55,008 bases of DNA from Bacteroidota bacterium (GCA_025361565.1 JANYKN010000110.1:1-55008); one strand, 5' to 3'. Counted from the stretch's first letter, positions 45,597-54,813 are shown. Notes: a model not told the origin generated them from the letters alone. Numbers and translations are program-made.

Positions 45597-47378
45597 TTAA
45601 TCGTTTCCTCTTCGGATTCTTATTTGTAACGCGTTTTCCAACGGTCCATCTGTTACAAAAATTAAGTATCCTCCACCTCCTGCACCAGATAGTTTCCATC
45701 CTTTTACCCTTTCGTGGTAAATTTCTATGGTATCAAAAATTTCTTTATATGCCATATTGGGAAACATTGCTATTTGTGCTTCAAAAGATTTTCGCATGTA
45801 TAGCCCAAAATCATTGATGTTTTTATTAAGAATAGCTTTCCAACAATTCTCAGCTGCTTCGGAAAGTGCTACCACTTTTTCCCTGTTAATATTTGTGTTA
45901 TCCAGAACGTTATAATGACTAGCTCTTGGACCAAGAGGAATCAAACATATAGAATTTTCTATCCATTGGAGAATTTCTTCGTCGTTGCAACTATCAATAG
46001 ATGCAGGCCAATATCCAGCATTATAATTTAATTTGTTTAAACATGGCATTACAATTCCAAGTGAATCTTGCGAGCCGGATATATCTTTTGTACCTGGAGG
46101 ATTTTCGAAAGCGAAAAGCATTTTAGCCAATTGCTCTTTATCTCCACGCGGAAGTTCTGTTTTCCATAATTCAATAGCTTTGAGTCGCGTACTGGTTGAC
46201 ATGCCGCTCCGATGATTAAACTCAATAGTAGGTTCAATTGAAATAGTAAGTACCGGACCTGGGAAATATTTTGAAACCCAGGGTTGATCCAGCCACCCTC
46301 CAGCAATGTCAATTCGATACGGGATAAGACATTCTTTTCGTAAGTCGGTGGTTGATCTTCGCGGTAAATCTCCGTGTGGAATACGTTTAAGAACTTTGTA
46401 TTCAATCCCTTTGCTTTTACAAAATTCCGCTTTTGCAGGAGTATTCCCATCCTCATTAACGACAAAAATATCGGGTTTTATTCGTTCAATTTCATTAAGA
46501 AAATCCATGATGCCAAAACCTGAATTGACATTACATTCCTTTACATACTTCACCGAATTCAACATGTAATTTCTTTCTTCTTGGGTATTTATCGGATAGC
46601 GTCCTTTTAGTTGGAACACATTCTCGTCGGAACCTATGCAAACATATAAATCACCATATCTGGCAGCCTCTTGCAAGAAAGCAACGTGGCCACTATGAAG
46701 CATATCAAAACATCCGGTAACAAATACTTTTTTAAGTTTTGTTTCATCTTTCATATTTGTATGAAAAACTTCTTCCATATCAACAAAATTGGAATTTTTA
46801 ACAGTATAGGTAGAAAATGCACTGGAAAGTAGCTCTTTTAATTCATCAATATTACAAGCACTTTGTAAATCAAATTCAACGTAACCATAAATACTAGCTT
46901 CCTTAAAACTTACTATTACTGTTTTAAATGCTTTAGTCCATTGCTGAGCAGCTAACTGTAAAACAGTAATAAGAACAGATTTTAAGGCACTACTAATAGC
47001 ATTTACATCACATTTGAAAGCCTGTCGTTTTAGCTCTCCATATTTAAACCCTGGATTTTCCCACACATAAAGTTGTTCGGTTGCTGCCCACCATTCCCTT
47101 TCATTTCTGGTAGCTAAAGGTTCCTGCATTGCATCAGTAATTTTCCACCATTCTTTTGTTGCCTCGTCACCTAGTAATGCCATATCATGATCATAATTTT
47201 TCCCACAATACTCATAATGTGAAAAGAGCAAATTATTGTTTAAGAAAATACTATAATTACGAATATTTGATTTAGCAATGCGATCGAGTACTTCCGGAAA
47301 TGTATGTTTGTGTAATATTATATATTGTTCTGTAAATTCAGGCTTAAGAGAAATAAGGCTTGTGTAATGAGATTGCAT
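45597..47378 (-). CDS. Three-module sugar enzyme: RhaM-type mutarotase, nucleotidyltransferase, GHMP kinase
   Basis: The protein has 593 residues in three visible modules. Residues 1-105 match the L-rhamnose mutarotase family (DUF718): Y19 and H23, Y42 in RNYSIFL, and W77-W78 in KEWWK line up with the active-site residues of E. coli RhaM as I recall them. Residues about 105-215 are not recognised but end MEEVFHTN, like another mutarotase end. Residues 217-345 are a small nucleotidyltransferase, VFVTGCFDMLHSGH, with HxGH at 228-231. Residues 350-593 are a compact GHMP kinase: PYRIDIAGGWLDQPW, HRSGMSTST, GSQDSLG at 435-441 and LSGAGGGGYL. Together they could turn a free sugar into a nucleotide sugar. 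The substrate is inferred only; L-fucose or L-rhamnose would suit the first module. Confidence 0.82.
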   Translation of the reverse strand: MQSHYTSLISLKPEFTEQYIILHKHTFPEVLDRIAKSNIRNYSIFLNNNLLFSHYEYCGKNYDHDMALLGDEATKEWWKITDAMQEPLATRNEREWWAATEQLYVWENPGFKYGELKRQAFKCDVNAISSALKSVLITVLQLAAQQWTKAFKTVIVSFKEASIYGYVEFDLQSACNIDELKELLSSAFSTYTVKNSNFVDMEEVFHTNMKDETKLKKVFVTGCFDMLHSGHVAFLQEAARYGDLYVCIGSDENVFQLKGRYPINTQEERNYMLNSVKYVKECNVNSGFGIMDFLNEIERIKPDIFVVNEDGNTPAKAEFCKSKGIEYKVLKRIPHGDLPRRSTTDLRKECLIPYRIDIAGGWLDQPWVSKYFPGPVLTISIEPTIEFNHRSGMSTSTRLKAIELWKTELPRGDKEQLAKMLFAFENPPGTKDISGSQDSLGIVMPCLNKLNYNAGYWPASIDSCNDEEILQWIENSICLIPLGPRASHYNVLDNTNINREKVVALSEAAENCWKAILNKNINDFGLYMRKSFEAQIAMFPNMAYKEIFDTIEIYHERVKGWKLSGAGGGGYLIFVTDGPLENALQIRIRRGND

Positions 47379-47412
47379 GAACTATTGTATAAAATATTAT
47401 GAAAGCAAAAAT

Positions 47413-47441
47413 CAAAGATAATTGAAAAACACATTTGACAA
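47413..47441 (-). promoter_or_regulatory. Promoter of the three-module sugar enzyme gene
   Basis: The minus strand has TTG at 47441-47439, an 18-base spacer and TATCTTTG at 47420-47413, about 35 bases before the ATG at 47378. It is a good Bacteroidota-type match. The remaining gap to 47747 holds no readable gene. Confidence 0.55.
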
Positions 47442-47747
47442 AAAAATGAATAATTAAAATTACTTCCATATTTAGCGGAAGATTTAAATGAGAATCTCCT
47501 CCATCATCGTTCAACTTAATGACATATATGTTTCTGAAAGAGAATTATCCACAAAATAATTTGCAAGTAAGGAATTTGTGAAGCGATTATACGAACCAAG
47601 ATGTGCAAAGCGAGCTGATAGCAATCATGCTAACTGTTTCATACTTTGCCAACGGCAGTTTTTCTGTTCTTTATTAAAGTCATCATAAGTGTTTATGTCC
47701 CACGGGCATTAGGTATTTTGGAAAATCAGTCAGTCTTAATGTATTGA

Positions 47748-48608
47748 CTATATCGTTGCAATCAAAAAACCTTCTCCGCTTGCAGGACTGAGATTGTCTT
47801 TTCTTCCAACAAAATATCGTTTGACAAGATCTTCTGCAGATATATTCTCTACTAATTTAAGACCTGTTTGGCGAGCAAAATCAAGCATCTCACCAGGTGA
47901 AAAGAAGCTGATGAAAGGATTGCCTGATGCACGGGCACCTTTTTGTGACACTTGTTGTAAAATTCGATCTTCTGCATCAATGAGTTCCATTGGCAACATA
48001 TATGTCATAGCTAGTTTGGAACCCGGTGCCAGAGATGCTATTTGCAGCAATATTGCCTGAATAGCATCTTTTGTAAGATACATACTAACTCCAGTACAAA
48101 CTACAACTGCAGGTTTGCTTATATCAAAACCGGAACTTTTTAATTGTTCCCACCAAGAAAATCCAGCCTCAAAGTCAACAGGAACAAATCGTAAGTATTT
48201 TGGAATACCGAGTCCAAGTTCAATTAGTCGATGTTGCTTCCAAGCTTGAGTACCAGGTTGGTCAATTTCAAATATTTGTAGCTTAGACGCAATATCTGGT
48301 CTGCGTTGAGCAAAAGTATCAAGTCCTGCTCCGAGAATAACATACTGACTAATACCTTGTTTGCTTTGCTCTATAACTAAATCTTCTACAAAACGGGCAC
48401 GAGCTGCAATGGAAGCACGAACACGCCTTGTGAAATCCGGATTCATATCTGGCCGTTGAAGCCAATCAGCACTGGGAGCCACTAACATCAATCCTATTTC
48501 ATCTTCAATGATATGTGGCGATGGATCAATTAGAAGGTGCAAGGCTCTCCATAAGGCTACCCGCACTGCTGTGTTATCTGGTTCCATATTTTTTTTATCC
48601 TGTTCCAT
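47748..48608 (-). CDS. LCM-family (PPM1-like) SAM methyltransferase
   Basis: This class I S-adenosylmethionine methyltransferase belongs to the leucine carboxyl methyltransferase-like family, with about 286 residues if started at the ATG at 48608. An ATG at 48707 adds 33 residues I consider non-conserved. The SAM site is YVILGAGLDTFAQRR, and VCTGVSMYLTKDAI follows, typical of the bacterial members involved in secondary metabolism or unknown methylation. The DNA looks a little richer in G and C than its neighbours, which may mean transfer; this is only an impression. It is the first of three methyltransferase genes on this strand. Confidence 0.82.
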   Translation of the reverse strand: MEQDKKNMEPDNTAVRVALWRALHLLIDPSPHIIEDEIGLMLVAPSADWLQRPDMNPDFTRRVRASIAARARFVEDLVIEQSKQGISQYVILGAGLDTFAQRRPDIASKLQIFEIDQPGTQAWKQHRLIELGLGIPKYLRFVPVDFEAGFSWWEQLKSSGFDISKPAVVVCTGVSMYLTKDAIQAILLQIASLAPGSKLAMTYMLPMELIDAEDRILQQVSQKGARASGNPFISFFSPGEMLDFARQTGLKLVENISAEDLVKRYFVGRKDNLSPASGEGFLIATI

Positions 48609-48815
48609 ATCCAATAGTTTGCATTGTTTTATCTTCAAAATTACTGACAAATGTTTGCTCATTGTTTTCACTTGCCAATTTAAAAACTCTTTCCCGCTAT
48701 ATTGCACAAAAATTCATTAAATGCAGAAATGCTAAAATTTTCACTATTTCGGTAATTGAGTGAATATTCGGTTAGCAACTGAGACAATTGTCATATCTAA
48801 GTATTGTAATATTTT

Positions 48816-49487
48816 TTACCAAATATAAGGAATAATCTTATAACGGGTTTTAAGTGTATATTCACGATATCCATTCAATTCATTTATCAAAGTTCTGTCT
48901 TCCAAAAATGTCCTTATTAATAAAAGCAGCACTGAAAAACTTATTGGAATTGCACTCCAAAGTGAACCAAAGAGTAATGGAAAACCTAAAGATTGAATTA
49001 TCATACCTAAATATGCAGGGTGTCTTATTATTTTATAAAGTCCGGTTTCACAAACAGTATGATCTCTATCTGTTTGGATACGCACAGTACTTGAAAAAAA
49101 TTTGTTTTGCTTTTGTGCTATAAGAAAAAGGAGCTGTCCAATAATTGTCAAGATTATGCCAAGCAAGTATAAACTCCAATTTAACTCAGGAGACCAATGA
49201 TAGCGCCCAGAATCCAGTCCGGCTGCAATAAACATGATAATTGTATTTAGAAAAGATAATCCCAATATTGTCTTATCCCATTTCTTAGCACCCTCACCTG
49301 GCTTTGAACGTTCGTTTAAAAGTTCAGAATCTACTTGTAAAACAGTATAATTCAGTAAAAACATTACAAGACCGATTACTACATAAATCCAGCCTTGCCA
49401 GTAATCTATTCGACCTGCACTAATAAATATGATTGAAAAAAATAAAAATGTGCCTCCAACTTGTTTAATCAAATAATTTGACTTCAT
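48816..49487 (-). CDS. Isoprenylcysteine methyltransferase-like membrane protein
   Basis: This 223-residue protein has about five transmembrane helices. The C-terminal segment ETGLYKIIRHPAYLGMII followed by FLEDRTLINELNGYREYTLKTRYKIIPYIW is the ICMT/PEMT signature that binds SAM at the membrane. In bacteria such proteins methylate unknown lipids or small molecules. It lies between a soluble LCM-type methyltransferase and an alpha/beta hydrolase, all on the minus strand. Whether they form one pathway is not known; gaps of 107-207 bases suggest separate units are possible. Confidence 0.88.
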   Translation of the reverse strand: MKSNYLIKQVGGTFLFFSIIFISAGRIDYWQGWIYVVIGLVMFLLNYTVLQVDSELLNERSKPGEGAKKWDKTILGLSFLNTIIMFIAAGLDSGRYHWSPELNWSLYLLGIILTIIGQLLFLIAQKQNKFFSSTVRIQTDRDHTVCETGLYKIIRHPAYLGMIIQSLGFPLLFGSLWSAIPISFSVLLLLIRTFLEDRTLINELNGYREYTLKTRYKIIPYIW

Positions 49488-49623
49488 GATTTTATAATTT
49501 ATTTAATGTCACACACAATTTACAACTGTTTAAAACTAGACTAAAGTCGACAAAAAAATCAAAATTTTCCCCATAGTCACAGTAAGTTAAGAACACAAGA
49601 TATGAAAAGGCAGAGTGCTAGAC

Positions 49624-50424
49624 TCATTCCGAACTAAAAAATTGATTAACAGTTTCGTAAAATTCTCTGGGATGCTCAATTAAAGTACCATGGCTTGAAT
49701 TTGGCAATATCCAAAGTTCCGCTATGGGAATATTTTGGAAAATCTGGACTGTATGTTCGATTCTTATTAAATCATGGTCGCCACAAATTATTAAGGAAGG
49801 CGCTTGGATTTTCCTTATCGAGGCTAGACTAATATTCGGTTGTTCCCAATCAAGCATAAATAATTTCCATGAATTTTTTTCATTATTGGTTATTTTGGGG
49901 CTATTTTTCTGAGAATTAAAGTATTTTTTTTCATCTTTCCAAATGTCTGGTAATAAAGCTGTTGAATCTGGCCATAAATTTGCACCTGTTGATGCTAGTT
50001 TTCTCACTTTTCCCGGATGTCTCAATGCTGTTTCCAACGCAATAATTCCTCCATCACTCCACCCTATAATGTAAGCCGAATCAATTTTCATTTGATCAAT
50101 TAATCGAGCAACATCATCTGCCATCATTTCAAAACTCAAGGAATCACCAAGGTCAATTGATTTTCCGTGAGCTCTGCTATCAATGACTATTGTACGGTAA
50201 CTGTTTGAAAAATACGGAATTATAGTTGACATTGTGGAAATGCTCCCTCCATTTCCATGAAGTAGTATAAGAGGCCTCCCATTTCCATATTCTTCAACAT
50301 AGAGTTTTATGCCCCTAACATAATAATATTTTCCGGCTTCGGAATTGTTGCCATATTGAATTTTCTGATTACAATGGAAATTGGCTAGAAATAAGCAACA
50401 AATTAAAAGGCAAATAAGCTTCAT
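49624..50424 (-). CDS. Exported alpha/beta hydrolase
   Basis: This 266-residue protein has a hydrophobic signal (ICCLFLANFHCNQ) whose Cys is not in a classic lipobox, so export is likely but lipidation uncertain. The mature part is an alpha/beta hydrolase: ILLHGNGGS (oxyanion region), nucleophile Ser in IIGWSDGG, Asp in IICGDHDLI and His in NSSHGTLIEHP. Substrates of this group include esters and lactones. It is not tightly linked to either neighbour. Confidence 0.88.
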   Translation of the reverse strand: MKLICLLICCLFLANFHCNQKIQYGNNSEAGKYYYVRGIKLYVEEYGNGRPLILLHGNGGSISTMSTIIPYFSNSYRTIVIDSRAHGKSIDLGDSLSFEMMADDVARLIDQMKIDSAYIIGWSDGGIIALETALRHPGKVRKLASTGANLWPDSTALLPDIWKDEKKYFNSQKNSPKITNNEKNSWKLFMLDWEQPNISLASIRKIQAPSLIICGDHDLIRIEHTVQIFQNIPIAELWILPNSSHGTLIEHPREFYETVNQFFSSE

Positions 50425-50694
50425 AGAATATAATTAGGACTGTTTCTTAAATATTAGTTGGAACATGAGTATATAATCCACTTATCTTTAATGAAATACA
50501 AAAATAACAGGTAAATGGATTTAATGATAATAAAAGTTCAAATCTGCACAAATATTTCAAGACATCATATGCATCTCCTGCCCTTCTCTAACTTTAAAGA
50601 AAAGAGACCAATACCTGTAAAACGCTAGTATTCTCATGACTTTTCTTTCGCTATTAATTCTCTTTATGGATGATTTTGTGGGTAATTTTAAAAC

Positions 50695-51672
50695 TTAAGC
50701 CTTTTGCGCAATCACCTGACTCAAACCTGATTCAAATTTTAGTATTGAAATATTTTTAAATCCTGCGTTATTTAAAATTTCTGTTACTTCTTGATCAGTA
50801 AAACAATCGCCTTCTTCAGTTCCAACAAGCATATTAATTGCAAAAATAGCCCCTGATGTTGGTTGTGTTCTGTCATTGTTCATTATCCAATCTTGTATTA
50901 CTATATTGCCATTACTGTTTAAAGCCTGGTAACATTTTATTATTAATTCGCGATTGGTTTCCAACGAATTACTGTGAATAATTGCAGACAGAAATACCAA
51001 GTCAAATCCTTTAGGTAGATTTTCTGTTGTGTAATCGCCTGTATGCGTTTTTATCCTGCCTGAAAAACCTTCTTTGCCAATAAATTTCTTTGTTATTGGA
51101 ATAACATTTGGCAAATCAAAAACTGTAGCTTCAATTTCAGGTTTTAAAGTAACAAATTCCATAGAATATGCCCCAGAACCACCACCAATATCCAAAACAG
51201 AATTTATTTTTGACAAATCAATATTGGCCAACTGAGGTGGAGCTTGTTTTTTTGCCCTGTCGTGCATGGCATTTATAAAAGGGAAAAGCCATTCTTCACC
51301 TCTTTCATTAATTTCTGTGGAATGAGCTGATTTACCTGTTTTTACAACTTGTGTTAAGTTGCTCCATGTATTCCATAAATGGTTTGAATGCATTAAACCG
51401 CCAAGATAATCGGGGCTTTTTTTTGATAGAAATGTAAAACTGTCCTCTGTATTAAAGAACTGTTGATTTTGCTTTACAAGAAAGCCTAAAGATACCAATG
51501 CATTCAGCAGGCGCTCACAAGCATGTTCATCTAAATTTAATTGCTTTGCAATTTGAACGTTTGTAGCACCTGATTCACCAATATTTGTAAATATATCATG
51601 CTCAAAACCGCTTAATAATATTCTGCTTTTTTGAAAAGAAGCAGCAAATTCTCTCATAGTATTTGGATTCAT
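50695..51672 (-). CDS. Dimerising O-methyltransferase
   Basis: This 325-residue protein has an N-terminal winged-helix dimerisation domain (about residues 5-85, with QIAKQLNLDEHACERLLNAL) and a C-terminal SAM domain. The SAM loop is VLDIGGGSGAYSMEF, followed by NGNIVIQDWIMN. This is the layout of the hydroxyneurospore and acetylserotonin O-methyltransferase family, which methylates small hydroxylated compounds. A natural-product gene is a fair guess, but no synthase is seen nearby. Confidence 0.88.
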   Translation of the reverse strand: MNPNTMREFAASFQKSRILLSGFEHDIFTNIGESGATNVQIAKQLNLDEHACERLLNALVSLGFLVKQNQQFFNTEDSFTFLSKKSPDYLGGLMHSNHLWNTWSNLTQVVKTGKSAHSTEINERGEEWLFPFINAMHDRAKKQAPPQLANIDLSKINSVLDIGGGSGAYSMEFVTLKPEIEATVFDLPNVIPITKKFIGKEGFSGRIKTHTGDYTTENLPKGFDLVFLSAIIHSNSLETNRELIIKCYQALNSNGNIVIQDWIMNNDRTQPTSGAIFAINMLVGTEEGDCFTDQEVTEILNNAGFKNISILKFESGLSQVIAQKA

Positions 51673-51975
51673 TTTTCAAAAAAATTAGATGGTTTTTTAA
51701 ATTTTTTAATACCTATGCGCTATTCATAAATTATGCGAACTATATTCCTGAATTTTTCAATAGCAGGTAATAAAGGTAGGAATATTATTCTAAAACAGTT
51801 CTGTTTTTTACTTGTTTTTGATGGGTAAGTAGAACTGTGGATTTTTAAATGCTTGAAGAATTTATACGACGGTTTTTTATGATTTTATGTTCAAATACGA
51901 TTTTAATGTTGCTAATTTCAATGTCTATTTGTTCGGTAACGGAAACAATCTTCGAAAAGGCCGAAAACACAAAGC
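51673..51975. other. Intergenic stretch, no gene supported
   Basis: This is AT-rich DNA upstream of the O-methyltransferase. A minus-strand open frame of about 60 codons crosses it and the hairpin at 51976, but it reads through the repeat and does not look like a protein gene. It may hide remnants. Confidence 0.4.
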
Positions 51976-52003
51976 CCTTCGAGAGTCCATGGGCTCTCGA
52001 AGG
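51976..52003. repeat. CCTTCGAGAG palindrome
   Basis: CCTTCGAGAG (51976-51985) and CTCTCGAAGG (51994-52003) are perfect complements. The eight bases between them (TCCATGGG) are nearly self-complementary, so the site forms one long hairpin. The CCTTCGAGAG word is another palindrome I recall between genes in Bacteroidota. It is 72 bases past the 3' end of the FKBP gene, so it could also end that transcript. Confidence 0.6.
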
Positions 52004-52074
52004 ACTAAAAGAAATAATTGCATAAAATGATATCAATTTATCGATAACCTGTCATGGCAATTTATTCCAACAAT

Positions 52075-52926
52075 TTATTGGATATTCAGTAATTGCAAAT
52101 CAAATATTAAAGTTGTATAAGGTGGAACTTTGGCATTCCCATATTTCCCATAACCCAACTGGCTAGGGATGATTAATGTTGCTTTACCATCCTTTTTCAT
52201 GTAGCTTACTCCTTCATCAAAACCTTTAATTACCTGTCCTTTTCCAATCTGAAATTCGAATGTACCGGAATCGAACACTTCACCATCAAGAAAACGTCCT
52301 ACGTAATTTACCTGAACTGTTTGTCCATTAAGAGGGGTTAATCCTGTCCCAGTTAAGGTTTCTAAATAATATAAGCCACTAATTGTAGGCTCTTTAATTA
52401 TTTCGTTGCTTGCAAGGTACACATTCCTTTGTTCTATTTCCCTTAGTTCAGCAGAAAAAACTTCGAGTAGTTCAATCTTATATATTAATGTCGTATAGGG
52501 AGGGATTACTTTATTTCCAGATGATCCAAAAGCTAAATTACTAGGAATAATTACTGTAGATTTACCACCAATCTTCATATAACTTAGCGCTTCATCAAGG
52601 CCTGCAATTACACTGCCGGTTCCATACTCAAATTCAACAGTGTCGGCACCAAAAATCTCTCCATTGAGAAATTGCCCTTCATAAACTATTTTTACAAATA
52701 AACCTTGAACAGCTGTATCACCAGTACCTGCAACGTTTTCGATATAATAAAGTCCACTCGATGTAGGTTGGGTTGTAATGTTATTATCCTTAAGATATTG
52801 TTCTCTTTGAGTGGTTTCCTTTTGTTGCAAATCTTCCTCTTTTTTACAGCTAACAAAAACTAAAAGCATAAGTAACAAGACGAAACTAATTTTAAATGAA
52901 ATTTTGTTAAAATTAATAGTATTCAT
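52075..52926 (-). CDS. Tandem FKBP-type peptidyl-prolyl isomerase lipoprotein
   Basis: This 283-residue lipoprotein starts at the ATG at 52926 (a TTG lies just before), with lipobox LVFVSCKKE. Two FKBP domains follow, at about residues 55-155 and 180-283. Both carry the family pattern: GTGDTAVQG/GTGLTPLNG, VKIVYEGQFLNGEIF/VQVNYVGRFLDGEVFDS, GLDEALSYMKIGGKS/GFDEGVSYMKKDGKA and IPPYTTLIYKIELL/VPPYTTLIFDLQLL. The role would be folding or assembly of envelope proteins. The first domain lacks the usual FDS (it has FGADT), so the second may be the active one. Single gene. Confidence 0.93.
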   Translation of the reverse strand: MNTINFNKISFKISFVLLLMLLVFVSCKKEEDLQQKETTQREQYLKDNNITTQPTSSGLYYIENVAGTGDTAVQGLFVKIVYEGQFLNGEIFGADTVEFEYGTGSVIAGLDEALSYMKIGGKSTVIIPSNLAFGSSGNKVIPPYTTLIYKIELLEVFSAELREIEQRNVYLASNEIIKEPTISGLYYLETLTGTGLTPLNGQTVQVNYVGRFLDGEVFDSGTFEFQIGKGQVIKGFDEGVSYMKKDGKATLIIPSQLGYGKYGNAKVPPYTTLIFDLQLLNIQ

Positions 52927-53141
52927 AGTCAAATAAGGTTTTTAAATAAATTGATATTGTGGGTGTAAAACTAATTAATTTTTCAAGTCTGAGCAATATA
53001 ATCTAATTTTTGATGTGGCAGAATAATTTTCATTTGGTATACTTTTAAAAGATTTTAGTCGCTTAACTTTTCAGCAACTTTATGTATCTTATTTATTTTC
53101 AACAATTTTGACACAGTTTATAAATGAATATATTGTAAATT

Positions 53142-54248
53142 TTAAACCCTCTGTTTCCAATTGATTTTGCCTGAATTTGCATTTAGTGAAACGATAAAAC
53201 CTCCGCAATTGAATATCAGATTTTCATGATATTGAATTGCTGTGTTTAATTGGGGCTCTTTGGTATATTTGTCTGTTAAACCTAGTTCAGATTGTTTGAT
53301 ATTCCATTTTCGATTGCCATCAAAACCTATGGCATCGAGTACAAAATTTAATTTATCGGTTGTTTCGTAACTCACCATAATAAATAGCTTTTGATCTGGA
53401 AATACTTCTAAAATCTCGGCTTCCAGAAATTCCGCTTTAGAAATTTCTGAATAATTAGCTATTGCCACACTTTCAAATTTTAGGTGTTTGATTTTATTTG
53501 ATTCTTTCGAATATTCCAGAGAAACTATCCTTTCTTGCTTATTTTTGATGTCTCTCCAAAATACTGCATCGTTGGAAAAGCCATAACTTAAAGGTTGAAG
53601 ATTCTGCCGAAGTTCACTGGTTAATAATTTATCGGAAAATGGCTCGTAGTAATACGTTTTAGCTGTTTTTGTGGTGATTGAAATAGTTAATTCATGTGAT
53701 GCTTCACCTTTATTACGTGAATAATTCCAATTCTCAATCCCCAAAGATAATTCGGAAAACCTGTTTTTAAGATATTCTTTGTTAATTTCCCTAATCAATT
53801 TGTTGGAATTGATATCAACTAATTTGAAATCCCAAAAGCTATAAAGCAATAAAGTATCTCCATGTGAAATGCCAATATCATAAATATCCTTATAAAATTG
53901 GCGGCTTAGTTTTTCACCGGTAGTGGCATTGAGAATGTGCAAACGATATTCTTCCCAATCACCTGAATCATCTCCAACTTCCTTTTTGTCGAGTAAACAA
54001 AGTTTATCATCTATTATTTTCATCACTGGTATTTCATAAGAAAATCCATAATTTATGGGTATAAAAATACCTAAAATGACAGGTGAAAACGGAAGTACTA
54101 TGAAAATTGCTTTATAAATCCAATTGAATATTTTATTTTTAAAAAAATTGGTACCATAAGCGATAATGCTTGAAATAATTAATACGACAAAGAAAATGGT
54201 CATCATCATCCAAGAGGATGAAAACAAGTGGTCGAGCATGTTTTGCAT
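53142..54248 (-). CDS. Membrane-anchored beta-propeller-like protein, function unknown
   Basis: The first 75 residues of this 368-residue protein hold two or three membrane helices. The remainder is beta-rich, with repeats such as YRLHILNATTGEKLS and FIVSLNANSGKINWKQ, which look like PQQ/quinoprotein-type blades. No catalytic residues were recognised. It starts six bases after the stop of the upstream gene, so the pair is an operon and probably acts together at the inner membrane and periplasm. The name is descriptive only. Confidence 0.65.
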   Translation of the reverse strand: MQNMLDHLFSSSWMMMTIFFVVLIISSIIAYGTNFFKNKIFNWIYKAIFIVLPFSPVILGIFIPINYGFSYEIPVMKIIDDKLCLLDKKEVGDDSGDWEEYRLHILNATTGEKLSRQFYKDIYDIGISHGDTLLLYSFWDFKLVDINSNKLIREINKEYLKNRFSELSLGIENWNYSRNKGEASHELTISITTKTAKTYYYEPFSDKLLTSELRQNLQPLSYGFSNDAVFWRDIKNKQERIVSLEYSKESNKIKHLKFESVAIANYSEISKAEFLEAEILEVFPDQKLFIMVSYETTDKLNFVLDAIGFDGNRKWNIKQSELGLTDKYTKEPQLNTAIQYHENLIFNCGGFIVSLNANSGKINWKQRV

Positions 54249-54254
54249 AGCTAA

Positions 54255-54758
54255 TTATTTTTTATATTTTATTTGGTATTCTTCGGCTTGATAGATCCAT
54301 GCCTTTTCTTTTTCGATAAATTCTTTATCGTTTTTATCCCTTTGTTTTTTCTCACAGTCCAGCCAGCGGATTAGCTTATTGTTGCTGAAATAATAGCGGT
54401 TTTCGTTTGTAGTGGTTTCTTCAGTTCCTTCAATATAAGCGTGGTAAGTGCTAGTGGTGAATACAAAAAACAGTTGGTTGTTCCAAAAATAATATTGATT
54501 TGAGCTTTCGGCCATATCGCCCAGAAATTCCTCTTCAATTTTCATAAGCTGTTTACCTTTAAAATAAGTTGTTACCGTTTGATCTATTCCTGTTGCATTG
54601 TTTTCAATATCATGCAATTCAGACGTATAAGTTTTTATTTCGTCATTAATTGTTTTGAACTGTTCCCTTATTTTTTTGATGGATTCTTCGTCATTTTGAG
54701 CAACGGAAAAATACATATTGAATAGAATGAACGCTGTAAGAAAAATTGTTATTTTCAT
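54255..54758 (-). CDS. Small secreted protein, function unknown
   Basis: This 167-residue protein has a signal peptide (cut likely after YFSVAQ). The mature part has a helical start (EESIKKIREQF) and then a beta-strand region with aromatic residues (NQYYFWNNQLFFVF, NRYYFSNNKLIRWLD). The repeated YYFxNNxL words suggest a duplicated motif. It is the first gene of a two-gene operon with the membrane propeller-like protein. I do not recognise a family. Confidence 0.65.
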   Translation of the reverse strand: MKITIFLTAFILFNMYFSVAQNDEESIKKIREQFKTINDEIKTYTSELHDIENNATGIDQTVTTYFKGKQLMKIEEEFLGDMAESSNQYYFWNNQLFFVFTTSTYHAYIEGTEETTTNENRYYFSNNKLIRWLDCEKKQRDKNDKEFIEKEKAWIYQAEEYQIKYKK

Positions 54759-54813
54759 CTAATTGTCATTTATGCATTGTTGATTAAAAATAGATAAAAA
54801 TAATTGAATGGAA

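Noticed and set aside
46049-46465. Minus-strand frame of 138 codons inside the sugar enzyme
   Set aside because: It is a shadow frame of the 593-residue protein, which has clear motifs across the same bases.
51845-52036. Minus-strand frame of 63 codons
   Set aside because: It reads through the CCTTCGAGAG palindrome and has no family resemblance. It is probably a chance frame through a repeat.
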